DNA of 59,189 nt from Clostridiales bacterium (GCA_015056125.1 SVGW01000007.1:1-59189), one strand, 5' to 3'. Numbered from the stretch's first letter, positions 50,154 through 59,116 are shown. The notes: a model not told the origin generated them from the letters alone. A program made the numbers and translations.

Positions 50154-51486
50154 ATCGCTTGGATGATTCGGAGTGGATCCGATCCGGTAAGGGGCAGGAT
50201 TGCTCCAGGCGCTTTTGCAATTGAACGGCGTCAATTTCCTGCACAGGCGTGCCCTGCTCCCGGCACATGGCCGCCATCACCCCGGCTGCTTCTCCAACGG
50301 CCATCAAGGTCGCCTGTACGCGCAGGGAAGCAAAGGCAGCCTGATCGGCGCAGATGCAACGCCCTGCCGCCAGGAGATTTTGGATGTTCTTTGGGATCAG
50401 TGCCGTGTGGGGCACGAAGCCGGGCGCATCCAGCCGGATCAGCGATTGGGCGGCGCTGCCCGCCCTATGCATATCCATGGGATGAGCGCACAGGGCCACG
50501 GGGCATTCGGGCCTTTGGGTGAAGGAATCGCCCCTGGCCATGCCCATTCCGTCTATGCGCCCCGTTTCCCGCACCCCGGCATTCACGCCGGATGCTACGA
50601 TGCTGCAGGCTTTGAATTCGGGATATTTTTCCCGGAGCAATTCCACAATGGCAAACATATCCTCCCGCAGCTGCATTTCGGCCCGGGTGTAATCCGCCCG
50701 GTCCGCCGCGTTTGCTGCGATCCTGGTGATATTCACGGTGAGGGCGCGGCCCTTTACCATGGTATTGAACCAGGGCCCGCCAAACTGCCGCAGCTTCCCT
50801 TGTTCCATGCATTCGGTGAGGTAATCATGGATTTCCGGCTGGCAGGAGCCGTGGCCGTTTTTGCCGTCATGATGGATATAATCCTTCAAAAGCGGTGTGG
50901 ATACATCCACGCCTTCCAGTACAAAGCACAGGGAAATGGGCTGTAGATCTTCCTGCGGGGGCATCATGGGCACGCCCGTGCGGCGGCATACGTCCCCTTC
51001 GCCGGTGGCATCGATCACCAGGGCTACAGCCAGGGCTTCGGTGCCATTCTTGCATTCAATGATCAGGTGCGTGATGCGCCCGTCCTCTTTTACGCAATCG
51101 GAAAGATAGGTATTGGTATACAGCGTTACGCCGCTTTCCAGGAGCATTTCCTGCATCACCAGCTTGAAATCCTCTCCATGGATGGACACATGCCCCTTGG
51201 GCAATTCCACCAGCGCGGCGCCGCGCTTTTCAAGGTGTTCCACCATTTCCCATGCAATGCCCCCCACCACACGCTTTCCCTTATGGAAAAATCCACTGAC
51301 GGGGTTCACATATCCCAGCGTGGCCGTGCCTCCAAAACAGCCCTGGCGCTCTACCAGCGCCGTTTTCATCCCGGCCCGGGCAGCAGAAACCGCCGCAGCC
51401 ACTCCGGCCACCCCGCCGCCGCATACAACCACATCATAAGCACCTACTACCGGCACTGTTTTTTGCAAAGCAACGGTGGGGAGCAT
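50152..51486 (-). CDS. FAD-dependent oxidoreductase (FAD_oxidored, PF12831 type)
   Basis: A 444-residue flavoprotein. The dinucleotide motif is VVVCGGGVAGVAAAVSAARA (about 19-38), then LVERQGCFGGTATLGYVNPV, the internal VIDATGEGDVCRRTGVPMMP and C-terminal LAAGRCICADQAAFASLRVQ. It is paralogous to the proteins at 53116 and 40959. It is the last gene of the lacI operon; its start overlaps the stop of the SGNH/propeller gene by one base (TAATG), so translation is coupled. No signal peptide. The substrate is unknown, and a sugar or sugar acid is plausible because of the kinase and LacI neighbours. Confidence 0.87.
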   Translation of the reverse strand: MLPTVALQKTVPVVGAYDVVVCGGGVAGVAAAVSAARAGMKTALVERQGCFGGTATLGYVNPVSGFFHKGKRVVGGIAWEMVEHLEKRGAALVELPKGHVSIHGEDFKLVMQEMLLESGVTLYTNTYLSDCVKEDGRITHLIIECKNGTEALAVALVIDATGEGDVCRRTGVPMMPPQEDLQPISLCFVLEGVDVSTPLLKDYIHHDGKNGHGSCQPEIHDYLTECMEQGKLRQFGGPWFNTMVKGRALTVNITRIAANAADRADYTRAEMQLREDMFAIVELLREKYPEFKACSIVASGVNAGVRETGRIDGMGMARGDSFTQRPECPVALCAHPMDMHRAGSAAQSLIRLDAPGFVPHTALIPKNIQNLLAAGRCICADQAAFASLRVQATLMAVGEAAGVMAAMCREQGTPVQEIDAVQLQKRLEQSCPLPDRIHSESSKR

Positions 51487-53114
51487 TATTCATTTCCTTC
51501 TTTCATGGGAGCAACGTGGATTTCATAGATGCCGCCCTTGCTGGTGTTGCACAGCAGCTTGCCCCGGTAGGGCGCGCAGCACTCGATTTCTTCCTGGCAG
51601 AAGGCTTCATCCATGTCGCCGATTTCGTGGAGCAGCTTCTTTTCCTTCAGGTCAAACACCATGATCTGATCGGGATAGCGGCGGGGGCAGCCGAAGGTGT
51701 AGATCAGCTTCCCATCTGCAATGGTGCCGCCCTGGGTGAACATGACTCCTGATTTCACCGTGAACTGATCCAGAATATCTTCGGGAGTCAAGCGTACCAT
51801 ACTGCCTTCGGACAGCTTGGGCAGGCGGAATTTGGTGATGATATAGGTGTTCTGCAGATCCTCGGGCAGGCATTCCCGCTTGGTGCGGTACTGGGCGGAG
51901 AAAATATACAGGCATTCTTCGTCCGGGTCCATGAGGAAGGCAGGGCATCCCCAGCAGGGCTGCATCCATTTGCGCCCCGTCATATCCCCGGGCATATAGG
52001 TGATTACCTGGAGGGTTTCGGCATGGAAATGCTCCTTGCCGTCCTCTCCCAGAGAACTGGTCAGATTTTCCACTGCGCAGCGGTAGAAATAACCGTCCTC
52101 ATCCGCGCCGATGCCGGTGCCGATGGTCACGTACAGCAGCGGAATAGGGTTTCCCTGATAATGGTGCTTGGAAAACATGCAGGAATTGGCGTGGTTGAGA
52201 TAATCCTTGGTGGGGGTGCCATCGTTAAAGGAGCCCAGGGGGAAATAATCAATGGGCTCGTAATCCTGGCGCAAAAGATCATGCACGGCGCACATGCCTG
52301 TATTGTAGAGGATATAGGCCCGATCCTCATAAATACCCATGCCCTGAGCAGCGGGGGGCATCCTGTGGAAGCGCATATAGGTGCGGGTCTGGGCGCCGCT
52401 GAGCAAAAGGGGCAGCTCCTTCTTTTCCGGCACAAAGATCGCGTTTTTCACCAGCTGGGCCAGGGCTTTCCCCAGCTTCTGATGGGATACGGCGTCCAGA
52501 TGCACGCCGTCCGCTCCCCCGGGCTGGGCCACTTCCTGGGCGTTAAAATACCAGCAGCCCTTTTCTTCGGCCACTCTCCGGTATACTTCTGGAAATTTCA
52601 GGCTCAGCTCCCGGCCGATCTCGCAGCGGAATTTTTCATAGACGTGGGTTCTTCCCCCCGGGGCGGAGGGCCGAATTTCGGGGGGCGCCACGATCAGCAG
52701 CCGGGGCGCTTTTTCATCCCGTCCGTGGCGGCTGGAAAGCACTCGGTCAGCCAGGTGGGAAATGCCCAGGGGCAGCTCCTCTTCCGTGATGGTTTTATGG
52801 ACCTGCAGATCATTAGTGCCCAGCATGATGATCACCAGGTCCACAGGATGGGCGGTGCTCAGGGCCGCCACCAGCCCCACCTCGCCGTTTTGCCACGGCG
52901 TTTCTTCCCGGGCATAAATGCTTGCGCGGCCGCCAAGGCCCATTTCGATCACATCATAATCATCGCCCAGCGTTTCCTGCAGCACCCCCGTCCAGCGGGT
53001 GTGGCAGTCATAGCGGTCGCTCAGATGATCATCTTCCACCCATTTGCCCACTGTACCCCAGGTGTTGGAATCCCCGTAACAGAGAATGCGGATCTTGTCA
53101 TCAGTCAGCAGCAT
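51486..53114 (-). CDS. SGNH hydrolase fused to a C-terminal beta-propeller-like domain
   Basis: A 542-residue two-domain protein. Residues 1-225 are an SGNH esterase: block I CYGDSNTWGTVGKW (S about 14), the glycine of block II in EMGLGGRASIYA, block III IIMLGTNDLQ, and the Asp-His pair in GGADGVHLDAVSH. Residues about 235-542 form repeated beta segments (GIYEDRAYILYNTGMCAVHD, ECLYIFSAQYRTKRECLPED, DGKLIYTFGCPRRYPDQIMV, YRGKLLCNTSKGGIYEIHV), which look like a propeller. The start is set at ATG 53114, nine bases from GGAGG. It lies between two FAD oxidoreductases in the lacI operon. A deacetylase or deacylase of a sugar substrate is a reasonable guess. Confidence 0.82.
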   Translation of the reverse strand: MLLTDDKIRILCYGDSNTWGTVGKWVEDDHLSDRYDCHTRWTGVLQETLGDDYDVIEMGLGGRASIYAREETPWQNGEVGLVAALSTAHPVDLVIIMLGTNDLQVHKTITEEELPLGISHLADRVLSSRHGRDEKAPRLLIVAPPEIRPSAPGGRTHVYEKFRCEIGRELSLKFPEVYRRVAEEKGCWYFNAQEVAQPGGADGVHLDAVSHQKLGKALAQLVKNAIFVPEKKELPLLLSGAQTRTYMRFHRMPPAAQGMGIYEDRAYILYNTGMCAVHDLLRQDYEPIDYFPLGSFNDGTPTKDYLNHANSCMFSKHHYQGNPIPLLYVTIGTGIGADEDGYFYRCAVENLTSSLGEDGKEHFHAETLQVITYMPGDMTGRKWMQPCWGCPAFLMDPDEECLYIFSAQYRTKRECLPEDLQNTYIITKFRLPKLSEGSMVRLTPEDILDQFTVKSGVMFTQGGTIADGKLIYTFGCPRRYPDQIMVFDLKEKKLLHEIGDMDEAFCQEEIECCAPYRGKLLCNTSKGGIYEIHVAPMKEGNE

Positions 53115-53115
53115 T

Positions 53116-54435
53116 TCATTCATCCTCCTTAAAAAGCATGGCGCCGTAATCCATCAGCGCGGATTGTACCTTGTGTGCATCCAGTTCCCTGGGGGTGCAG
53201 CCCTCCTTAGCGCACAACGCTGCTGCCGTTCCGGCTGCCTGACCGGTGGGCATGGCAACGCCCATAACGCGATAGGATGCATGGGCCCGGTGGGTGCCAG
53301 AAATATTGCGGCCCGACAAAAGCAGCCCTTCAATTCCCTTGGGCAGCAGGCTGCGGTAGGGAATATCGTAGGGGGTAGCGGGCTGGGAATGCTTTTCCGC
53401 CTGGCCGCCCCCGGCAGGATTATGGATATCGATCAGGAACCAGGCCTTGTGCACCACCACATCCTCATGGCGAGCGCCCTTTTCCACGTCCTCGTCGGAG
53501 ATTACATAATCCCCTACGAACCGGCGGGATTCCCGCACGCCCAGGGTGGTAGCGGTGGATTTTACCCGGCAGTTTTCAAAGCCAGGCGCCACTTTTCTTA
53601 AAAAATCCACGATCACAGGGATCTGCTCCCGCAAAAGATATTCCGCTTCCACATTGCCCTCCACCGTCAGGGTGTTGCGGCCATTAACCTGGGTGGCGTT
53701 GATGGTCCTTTCTCCGGGATTGGGGGTGTAATGGATGCGCACGATGCTCACATTTTCCGGCAATTCGCCCTTTTTGCAGGCTTCTTTGCATACCTCACTG
53801 TATCGCCGCCCATCGGGCAGGGTATGGGGGCAGGTGCCGCCCCAGCAGGAAAAATCAAAGGTTTCATCCACGTTTTCAACGGTGAATTCAAGCGTGACGG
53901 GCTGGCATTTGCCGTCCGAATCCCGGCCTACCTGATAGGGCGCGCCCGCCTGGGCGGCCACAAAGCCATCGCCGGTGGCGTCCACCACGGCATGGGCGCT
54001 TAGATCCATCAGTCCTTCCGGGGTACACACCGTTACGCCCGTTACCCGATTTTCCTCCTTCAGCACCGCCACCACCGGCGTCTGCAAGTAGACATATACG
54101 CCGTTTTCCAGGCACAATTTCAGCAGGCGATGCTTGGCTTCTTCAATATCGATGGCAATTTCCCGTCCGTTTCGGGTGGTGTGCTCCCGCTGGCCGGGAT
54201 GCCCTTCTTCCAGCAGCTCCACGATTTCATGATACATGGTGCGGCCTTCCGCACGGCCCAGGATGGGCTGCACATGGCCGGAGGTGAGCATGCCGCCCAG
54301 GATGCCATAGCGCTCGATCAGCGCCGTTTTGGCCCCCAGCCGCGCAGCGGATACCGCCGCTGCCACCCCTGCGGGCCCGCCCCCCGCCACGATTACATCA
54401 TAGGCCTTGGGGTATCCTCTTTGAAATTGTTCCAT
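53116..54435 (-). CDS. FAD-dependent oxidoreductase (FAD_oxidored, PF12831 type)
   Basis: A 439-residue flavoprotein. The dinucleotide motif is VIVAGGGPAGVAAAVSAARL (about 14-33), then LIERYGILGGMLTSGHVQPI, VVDATGDGFVAAQAGAPYQV, and C-terminal LLLSGRNISGTHRAHASYRV with GVAMPTGQAAGTAAALC. It closely resembles 50152-51486 and 40959-42320. ATG 54435 is preferred to the ATG two codons earlier because GGGAGG is seven bases before it. It starts just past the kinase stop, and its own stop lies at the SGNH gene start. Substrate unknown. Confidence 0.87.
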   Translation of the reverse strand: MEQFQRGYPKAYDVIVAGGGPAGVAAAVSAARLGAKTALIERYGILGGMLTSGHVQPILGRAEGRTMYHEIVELLEEGHPGQREHTTRNGREIAIDIEEAKHRLLKLCLENGVYVYLQTPVVAVLKEENRVTGVTVCTPEGLMDLSAHAVVDATGDGFVAAQAGAPYQVGRDSDGKCQPVTLEFTVENVDETFDFSCWGGTCPHTLPDGRRYSEVCKEACKKGELPENVSIVRIHYTPNPGERTINATQVNGRNTLTVEGNVEAEYLLREQIPVIVDFLRKVAPGFENCRVKSTATTLGVRESRRFVGDYVISDEDVEKGARHEDVVVHKAWFLIDIHNPAGGGQAEKHSQPATPYDIPYRSLLPKGIEGLLLSGRNISGTHRAHASYRVMGVAMPTGQAAGTAAALCAKEGCTPRELDAHKVQSALMDYGAMLFKEDE

Positions 54436-54437
54436 GC

Positions 54438-56111
54438 TCATTCCTCCCGGTTTTTTAAGGCATACAGCTTTTCCATCACGGGGTTTTTCCCCCGGCCGAA
54501 ATAATCGTGGAGCAGCGCATATTCCTGATAAAGCGCTTCATATTTTGCCTGATTTTCCTTGCTGGGATAATATATGATGTTGTCCTGGCCGCTCATTTTT
54601 TCCACGGCAGCAAAGATGCTTTCGTGGGCATTGGCGGCGGCTGCGGCATAAATGGCCATGCCCAAGGCCGGCGCCTGCGTGAGGCGGCTTACATGCAGGG
54701 GCACCCCCAATACATCGGCATAGATCTGCATCATCAGGGGATTTTTTCCCGCGATGCCGCCGCATGCGTGAATTTCCTCCACCGTTACCCCGGCCTTCCG
54801 AAAGGCCTCCACCACGATCCGTGCGCCAAAGGCTGTGGCTTCCAGGAGCGCCCGGTAAAGGTGCTCCGGTCGCGTGGTGAGGCTGATACCGATAAATGCG
54901 CCGGATAAGCGGCTGTTTCCCAGCACTGATTTGTTGCCGTTGATCCAGTCCAGCGCCATCACCCCGGATTCGCCGATGCCAAGCTTTTCCGCCTTTTCAG
55001 TGAGCAGCTGCTGAATATGCAGCCCCCGTTCCTTGGCTTCCTGCTGATACTGGGCAGATACGCAGTTTTCCGAAAACCATTGGAAGCCATCGCCCACGCT
55101 GGCCTGGCCGGCGCTGTAGCCCCAGAAGCCCGGATAATAGGTTTCGGGCAGGCAAGTGGTGACCCCTTCCACGGCTTTGGGCTCCCGGCTAAGCAGCATA
55201 ATGCCCGTGGAGGTGCCCATCACCATCATAAGCTTTCCTTCTTTTGCAATCCCCAGCCCCAGCATGGGGGTGTAGGCGTCCATCTGGGCGGCGGATACGC
55301 AAGTGCCCGGGCACAGCCCCAGCTTTTCTGCCATTTCCTCGCACAGCCCGCCCACGCATTCCCCGGGCCGGGCCACCGTGCGATCGGGATAATGCTCCAT
55401 CAGTTTTTTCGGCAAATCACGCAGCTCCGGCCGGAGGGCGGCATAAAATTCCCCATCGGCATAGCCCTCTTTGATCCCCCAGAATGCCTTGGCAGAGGCC
55501 ATGGAGGTGCTGAAGGCGGGCTTTCCCACCAGCAAAGAGGTAAGGTAATCCGCCATTTCCATAAAGGCGGCAGCGGCGTCAAAAACCGGGCGGTCCTCAT
55601 CCAATACCTGCATCACCTTGGCCAACATGCATTCGGAATTGATCCTTCCGCCGTACCAATCCAGGTATTTTTTTGCTCGTTCATGGCATACCCGGTTGAT
55701 ATCCTCCGCCTGGGATGCCGCGCCGTGATGCTTCCACATTTTCACCCATGCATGGGGATGGGAGGCCCATTTGGGATCCAGGCACAAGGGCCTGAAATGC
55801 TCATCCACAGGCAGGGGAGTGCACACCGTGCAATCCACGCCGATGCCTGTCACCTGCTCTTTTTTGACGCCGCTTTTCTTTATCAGCTCCCGCACCACTG
55901 TTTCCAGGGCAAGCGTGTAATCCTCCGGGTGCTGCAGGCACCATTCCCCCTGGAGGGGCGTTCCGTCAGGAAGCGCATGGTCCATCACCCCATGGGGATA
56001 GGCCATCATGGCTTCCTCCATCACTTTTCCGTCAGCGATATTCACCAATACGCCCCGGCAGGATAAAGATCCATAATCCAGGCCGATGGTATAACGGGCA
56101 TGATTTTGCAT
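54438..56111 (-). CDS. FGGY-family carbohydrate kinase, ribulokinase-like
   Basis: A 557-residue sugar kinase. The N-terminal ATPase motif IGLDYGSLSCRGVLVNIADG is followed by CLQHPEDYTLALETVV and GIGVDCTVCTPLPV, typical of ribulokinases; the length matches AraB (about 560). The C-terminal half has MVMGTSTGIMLLS, ALDWINGNKSVLGNSRLSGA and ACGGIAGKNPLMMQIYADVL. It should phosphorylate L-ribulose or a related ketopentose. No arabinose isomerase or epimerase is near, so the natural sugar may differ. GGGAG precedes the ATG. It follows lacI by 18 bases. The protein is cytosolic. Confidence 0.88.
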   Translation of the reverse strand: MQNHARYTIGLDYGSLSCRGVLVNIADGKVMEEAMMAYPHGVMDHALPDGTPLQGEWCLQHPEDYTLALETVVRELIKKSGVKKEQVTGIGVDCTVCTPLPVDEHFRPLCLDPKWASHPHAWVKMWKHHGAASQAEDINRVCHERAKKYLDWYGGRINSECMLAKVMQVLDEDRPVFDAAAAFMEMADYLTSLLVGKPAFSTSMASAKAFWGIKEGYADGEFYAALRPELRDLPKKLMEHYPDRTVARPGECVGGLCEEMAEKLGLCPGTCVSAAQMDAYTPMLGLGIAKEGKLMMVMGTSTGIMLLSREPKAVEGVTTCLPETYYPGFWGYSAGQASVGDGFQWFSENCVSAQYQQEAKERGLHIQQLLTEKAEKLGIGESGVMALDWINGNKSVLGNSRLSGAFIGISLTTRPEHLYRALLEATAFGARIVVEAFRKAGVTVEEIHACGGIAGKNPLMMQIYADVLGVPLHVSRLTQAPALGMAIYAAAAANAHESIFAAVEKMSGQDNIIYYPSKENQAKYEALYQEYALLHDYFGRGKNPVMEKLYALKNREE

Positions 56112-56129
56112 ATATTTTTTCTCCCTGTT

Positions 56130-57173
56130 TCAGCGCTGCTTTACACTGTTTCTTCTCACCAGGAAAGGCTGAAGCGCGATATTTTCTGTTTCTTTATCAG
56201 GATGGAGAATCCGCTCCGTAAGGCATCGGGCGGCCCGGGCCCCCAGCTCCTCCTTGCGGATATTCACTGCTGTAAGGGCCGGGGTGGCATAGCCGCACAC
56301 GGAGGAATCCTCATAGGCGATAATGGAGATATCATCCGGGATCCTGATGCCCTGCTCATACAGATAGGCCATGGCCCCGGAAGCCGCTTGCACGTTGGCC
56401 GCCACGATGGCGTCCGGGCGGTTGCCCGCTTCCCAGAATGCCCGGAAGGCTTCATAGGCAGTGCTTCCGTTGTTTTTGGCAGGCTGCAGGTTCCAATCCT
56501 CCCGGAAGGGCAGGCCGTGGGCTTCCAGCTCCCTTTGGTATCCCTCCAGGCGCATGCGATAGGTGACTAGCCGGGAGGGACAGTTGATCAGGCAGATCTT
56601 TCTGTGCCCCGTATCGATCAGTTCCCGGACGGCCAGGCACGTTCCCTGGCCCGGGTCCGCATAGATGGAATCGATATCCTTTTCAAAGCTTCCCACGCCC
56701 ACCATCACAAAAGGCAGGCCTGTCGCTTTCAGATTTTCAATAAATTGCCTGCTGTATGGATTGCCCACCACGAAGAGGCCGTCCACTCGCTTTTCCCTCA
56801 CCACCCGGGGAAGGGCGTCCGGCTCTGCAAAGGAGCAGAAGCGCTCTGTGATCACGCCGTAATCCGTGCCCGCCAGGCCATCCATGATACCGTTGCTGAT
56901 GTTGAAGGAGCATAGGCCGATGTGCTGATCGTTATCATAGGAAACCTGGGTGGCCCCAGGCAGAAAATCCTGCATGAATACCACGCCCAGGGTATTGGTC
57001 ACCCTGGCGCTCAGGCCCCGGGCATTGCTGTTGGGCACATAATTGATTTCCCCGATCACCTGCTCCACAAGCTTCCGGGTCTCATCCTTTACCAGGGGGC
57101 TTTTGTTGATCACCAGCGAAACCGTGCTTCTGGATACCCCCGCACGCTTCGCCACATCCATAATCGTAGGCAT
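56130..57173 (-). CDS. LacI-family transcription regulator
   Basis: A 347-residue repressor. The helix-turn-helix is at residues 1-50 (TIMDVAKRAGVSRSTVSLVI), with the hinge helix NSNARGLSARVTNTLGVVF, and a periplasmic-binding-like domain fills the rest (VDGLFVVGNPYSRQF, GHRKICLINCPSRL, RPDAIVAANVQAASG). ATG 57173 is used, as AAAGGAG is six bases before it; an upstream in-frame ATG would start before the promoter. It is the first gene of an operon with the kinase, two FAD oxidoreductases and the SGNH protein. A near-perfect palindrome overlaps its leader, implying autoregulation. Confidence 0.93.
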   Translation of the reverse strand: MPTIMDVAKRAGVSRSTVSLVINKSPLVKDETRKLVEQVIGEINYVPNSNARGLSARVTNTLGVVFMQDFLPGATQVSYDNDQHIGLCSFNISNGIMDGLAGTDYGVITERFCSFAEPDALPRVVREKRVDGLFVVGNPYSRQFIENLKATGLPFVMVGVGSFEKDIDSIYADPGQGTCLAVRELIDTGHRKICLINCPSRLVTYRMRLEGYQRELEAHGLPFREDWNLQPAKNNGSTAYEAFRAFWEAGNRPDAIVAANVQAASGAMAYLYEQGIRIPDDISIIAYEDSSVCGYATPALTAVNIRKEELGARAARCLTERILHPDKETENIALQPFLVRRNSVKQR

Positions 57174-57183
57174 GCGTTTCTCC

Positions 57184-57201
57184 TTTTGGAGCGCTCTAAA
57201 A
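57184..57201 (-). promoter_or_regulatory. LacI-type operator in the leader of the lacI operon
   Basis: TTTTGGAGCGCTCTAAAA is an 18-base palindrome with one mismatched pair and a central CG, the shape of LacI-family operators. It lies between the promoter and the lacI ribosome binding site. A second inverted repeat, GAATCG-N10-CGATTC, lies at 57209-57230. Confidence 0.7.
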
Positions 57202-57243
57202 ATTGAATGAATCGCACTCTCGTACGATTCGATCATTTTTTGT

Positions 57244-57272
57244 ATTATACGCCGGGGATGCGCAAAATGCAA
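57244..57272 (-). promoter_or_regulatory. Promoter of the lacI-kinase-FAD-SGNH-FAD operon
   Basis: On the minus strand, TTGCAT (57267-57272) and TATAAT (57244-57249) have a 17-base spacer. Confidence 0.82.
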
Positions 57273-57435
57273 GAGGGGCCGGGAGGAGAAATTATTTTGA
57301 TGAACAAGCAGCTTGAAACAGCCGTTTCTGACAGACGAAAGGCTGGTTTTTTTCATGAAACGCTTGGGGCTAAAGAGGAATTCTGGGAAAAAAGCAGAAT
57401 GGAATATGAGATCAAACGAGTGAAAGGATGATCGT

Positions 57436-59004
57436 ATGCTGAGCGATGAATTGAAAATAAAAATTGGCAGGTTGTTTATGGTGGGTGTTCCGGGAACGAA
57501 GGTATCGGAGGATTTTTCCGATTTTTGCCTGCAGCATCATGTGGGCAATTTCTGCCTCAGTGCTATGAACGCTTATTCCACCCAGGGGCTTTGCGCCATG
57601 ACCCATGATCTGCGAAAGATCGCGCTGCAGGCCACGGGGGAATATCCTTTTTTAGCCATTGATCAGGAGGGCGGCTGGGTGACCCGCTTTTATGAGGGCG
57701 CGGCGCAGATCCCCGGCGCCATGGCTTATTCAGCTATGGGGAAGGATGCCAAAGGAATGCATGCAGTGGGCTATCGGCTGGGAAAGATCCTGCGCGCCGC
57801 GGGCTGCAATATCAATGATGCCCCCGTTTTGGATGTGAATATGGATCCCCGTAATCCCATTATCGGCACCCGCTCTTATTCCGATCGTCCCGAAGAAGTG
57901 CTGAAGCGCGGCAAGGCTTTTTCTGCCGGGCTTCAGGAAGCGGGGGTGATCACGGCTGTGAAGCATTTTCCGGGCCATGGTAATGTCTCATCCGATACCC
58001 ATTTGGCTACGGCGGTGAATCAGGTGGATGGAGAAACCCTGCGAAAGACAGAATTCATGCCGTTTCAAAAGGTGTTTGAGGCGGGGGCGGGTGCGCTGAT
58101 GACCGCCCACGTCACTTTTTCGGCGCTGGAGGATTCACCGGCTACGCTTTCCCGGAAAATTATGACGGATCTTCTGCGCAAGGAAATGAAATTTGACGGC
58201 GTTGCCATCACGGACGCCCTGGGCATGAGTGCCATCGCGAAAGCTTTCCCGCACGGCGAAGCGGCTGTGCGCGCCATCGAAGCGGGATGCGATCAGCTGT
58301 TGTATTATTCTTTCAAGCCGGAAGTGGTGGAGGAAGCCTTTAAGGCCGTTTACGCCGCGGTGGAAAGCGGAAGGCTGACGGAGGAAAGGATCAATGAATC
58401 CTGCTGCCGGATCACCCGGCAGAAAGAACGCTTTGCCATTGCCGATGCCGAGCCCAATCTTGAATTGGCCAATCGGCTGATTTATGATGAAGAAGCTATC
58501 CGGGAAAATCAAAAGGATATGCGAAGCGCCATCACCAGGATCTGGGATAACGGCATTTTATCCCGGCTGGATGGGAAAAAGATCCTGTGCGTGTCCCCTG
58601 TCTGCGATGCCGTCCGGGGCGTAGAGGAATCCCTGCGGCAGACGCTGAGCTTTGCCGATATTTTTAAGGATGAATTTGAAAACTGCATCGCCTGCGTTTC
58701 TTCTTTGGACGGCATGACGGAAGAGGTGGAGCGGGCTATGCAGGAAGAATTTGACTTGGCGGTGGTGGGCATTTTTGATGTCAATGCCAAGCCGCAGCAA
58801 TTGGAAGTTCTCAGGGCGATGGAGAAAAAGGGAAAGCCTATTGTGGCTGTTCTGCTCAAATCTCCCTACGAGGCCCGGGAGGTTTCCGGCTGCAATGCGG
58901 CGATTACCGGTTACGGATATACCACTTTGGCGGTTCAGGCCATTGTTTCTGCCATGAAGGCGAATGATTACCAAGGAGTGCTGCCGGTTCAGCTCCCTGT
59001 CTGA
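57436..59004 (+). CDS. Beta-N-acetylhexosaminidase, glycoside hydrolase family 3 (NagZ-like)
   Basis: A 522-residue GH3 enzyme. IDQEGGWVTRFYEG (about 75-88) and DVNMDPRNPIIGTRSYSD lie in the barrel. KHFPGHGNVSSDTHLA (about 175-190) carries the His/Asp-containing flexible loop of NagZ-type enzymes, and the nucleophile aspartate is in VAITDALGMSAIA (about 256-268). The extra C-terminal domain (about 370-522, KKILCVSPVCDAV) is typical of longer Gram-positive forms. It removes beta-N-acetylglucosamine from muropeptides or glycans. AAAGGATG precedes ATG 57436. No signal peptide is visible, suggesting cytosolic recycling. It diverges from the lacI operon and has its own terminator. Confidence 0.93.
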   Translation: MLSDELKIKIGRLFMVGVPGTKVSEDFSDFCLQHHVGNFCLSAMNAYSTQGLCAMTHDLRKIALQATGEYPFLAIDQEGGWVTRFYEGAAQIPGAMAYSAMGKDAKGMHAVGYRLGKILRAAGCNINDAPVLDVNMDPRNPIIGTRSYSDRPEEVLKRGKAFSAGLQEAGVITAVKHFPGHGNVSSDTHLATAVNQVDGETLRKTEFMPFQKVFEAGAGALMTAHVTFSALEDSPATLSRKIMTDLLRKEMKFDGVAITDALGMSAIAKAFPHGEAAVRAIEAGCDQLLYYSFKPEVVEEAFKAVYAAVESGRLTEERINESCCRITRQKERFAIADAEPNLELANRLIYDEEAIRENQKDMRSAITRIWDNGILSRLDGKKILCVSPVCDAVRGVEESLRQTLSFADIFKDEFENCIACVSSLDGMTEEVERAMQEEFDLAVVGIFDVNAKPQQLEVLRAMEKKGKPIVAVLLKSPYEAREVSGCNAAITGYGYTTLAVQAIVSAMKANDYQGVLPVQLPV

Positions 59005-59034
59005 TCGGCGTGCACCAGGCACAAAACAGCTAAC

Positions 59035-59065
59035 AAAGCTCTCTGCCATGATGGCAGAGAGCTTT
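59035..59065 (+). terminator. Terminator-like hairpin after the GH3 gene
   Basis: AAAGCTCTCTGCCAT-GATGGCAGAGAGCTTT is a perfect stem; the following bases (CAGACTGTCAAAAAAC) have no T run, so it may terminate poorly on the plus strand. Confidence 0.7.
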
Positions 59066-59092
59066 CAGACTGTCAAAAAACCCCTGGGATGC

Positions 59093-59116
59093 GTCGAAGG
59101 GCCGCTGCCCTTCGAC
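59093..59116. other. Perfect hairpin in the gene-free right edge
   Basis: GTCGAAGGGC-CGCT-GCCCTTCGAC has 10-base arms. The 124 bases from 59066 to the window end also contain GGAAGC-ATTCC-GCTTCC. No coding sequence or known RNA was recognised; it may be the edge of another repeat or mobile element. Confidence 0.5.

Noticed and set aside
57207-57431. Plus-strand frame of 74 codons between lacI and the GH3 gene
   Set aside because: It runs through the operator and promoter of the lacI operon and lacks a ribosome binding site and any domain.
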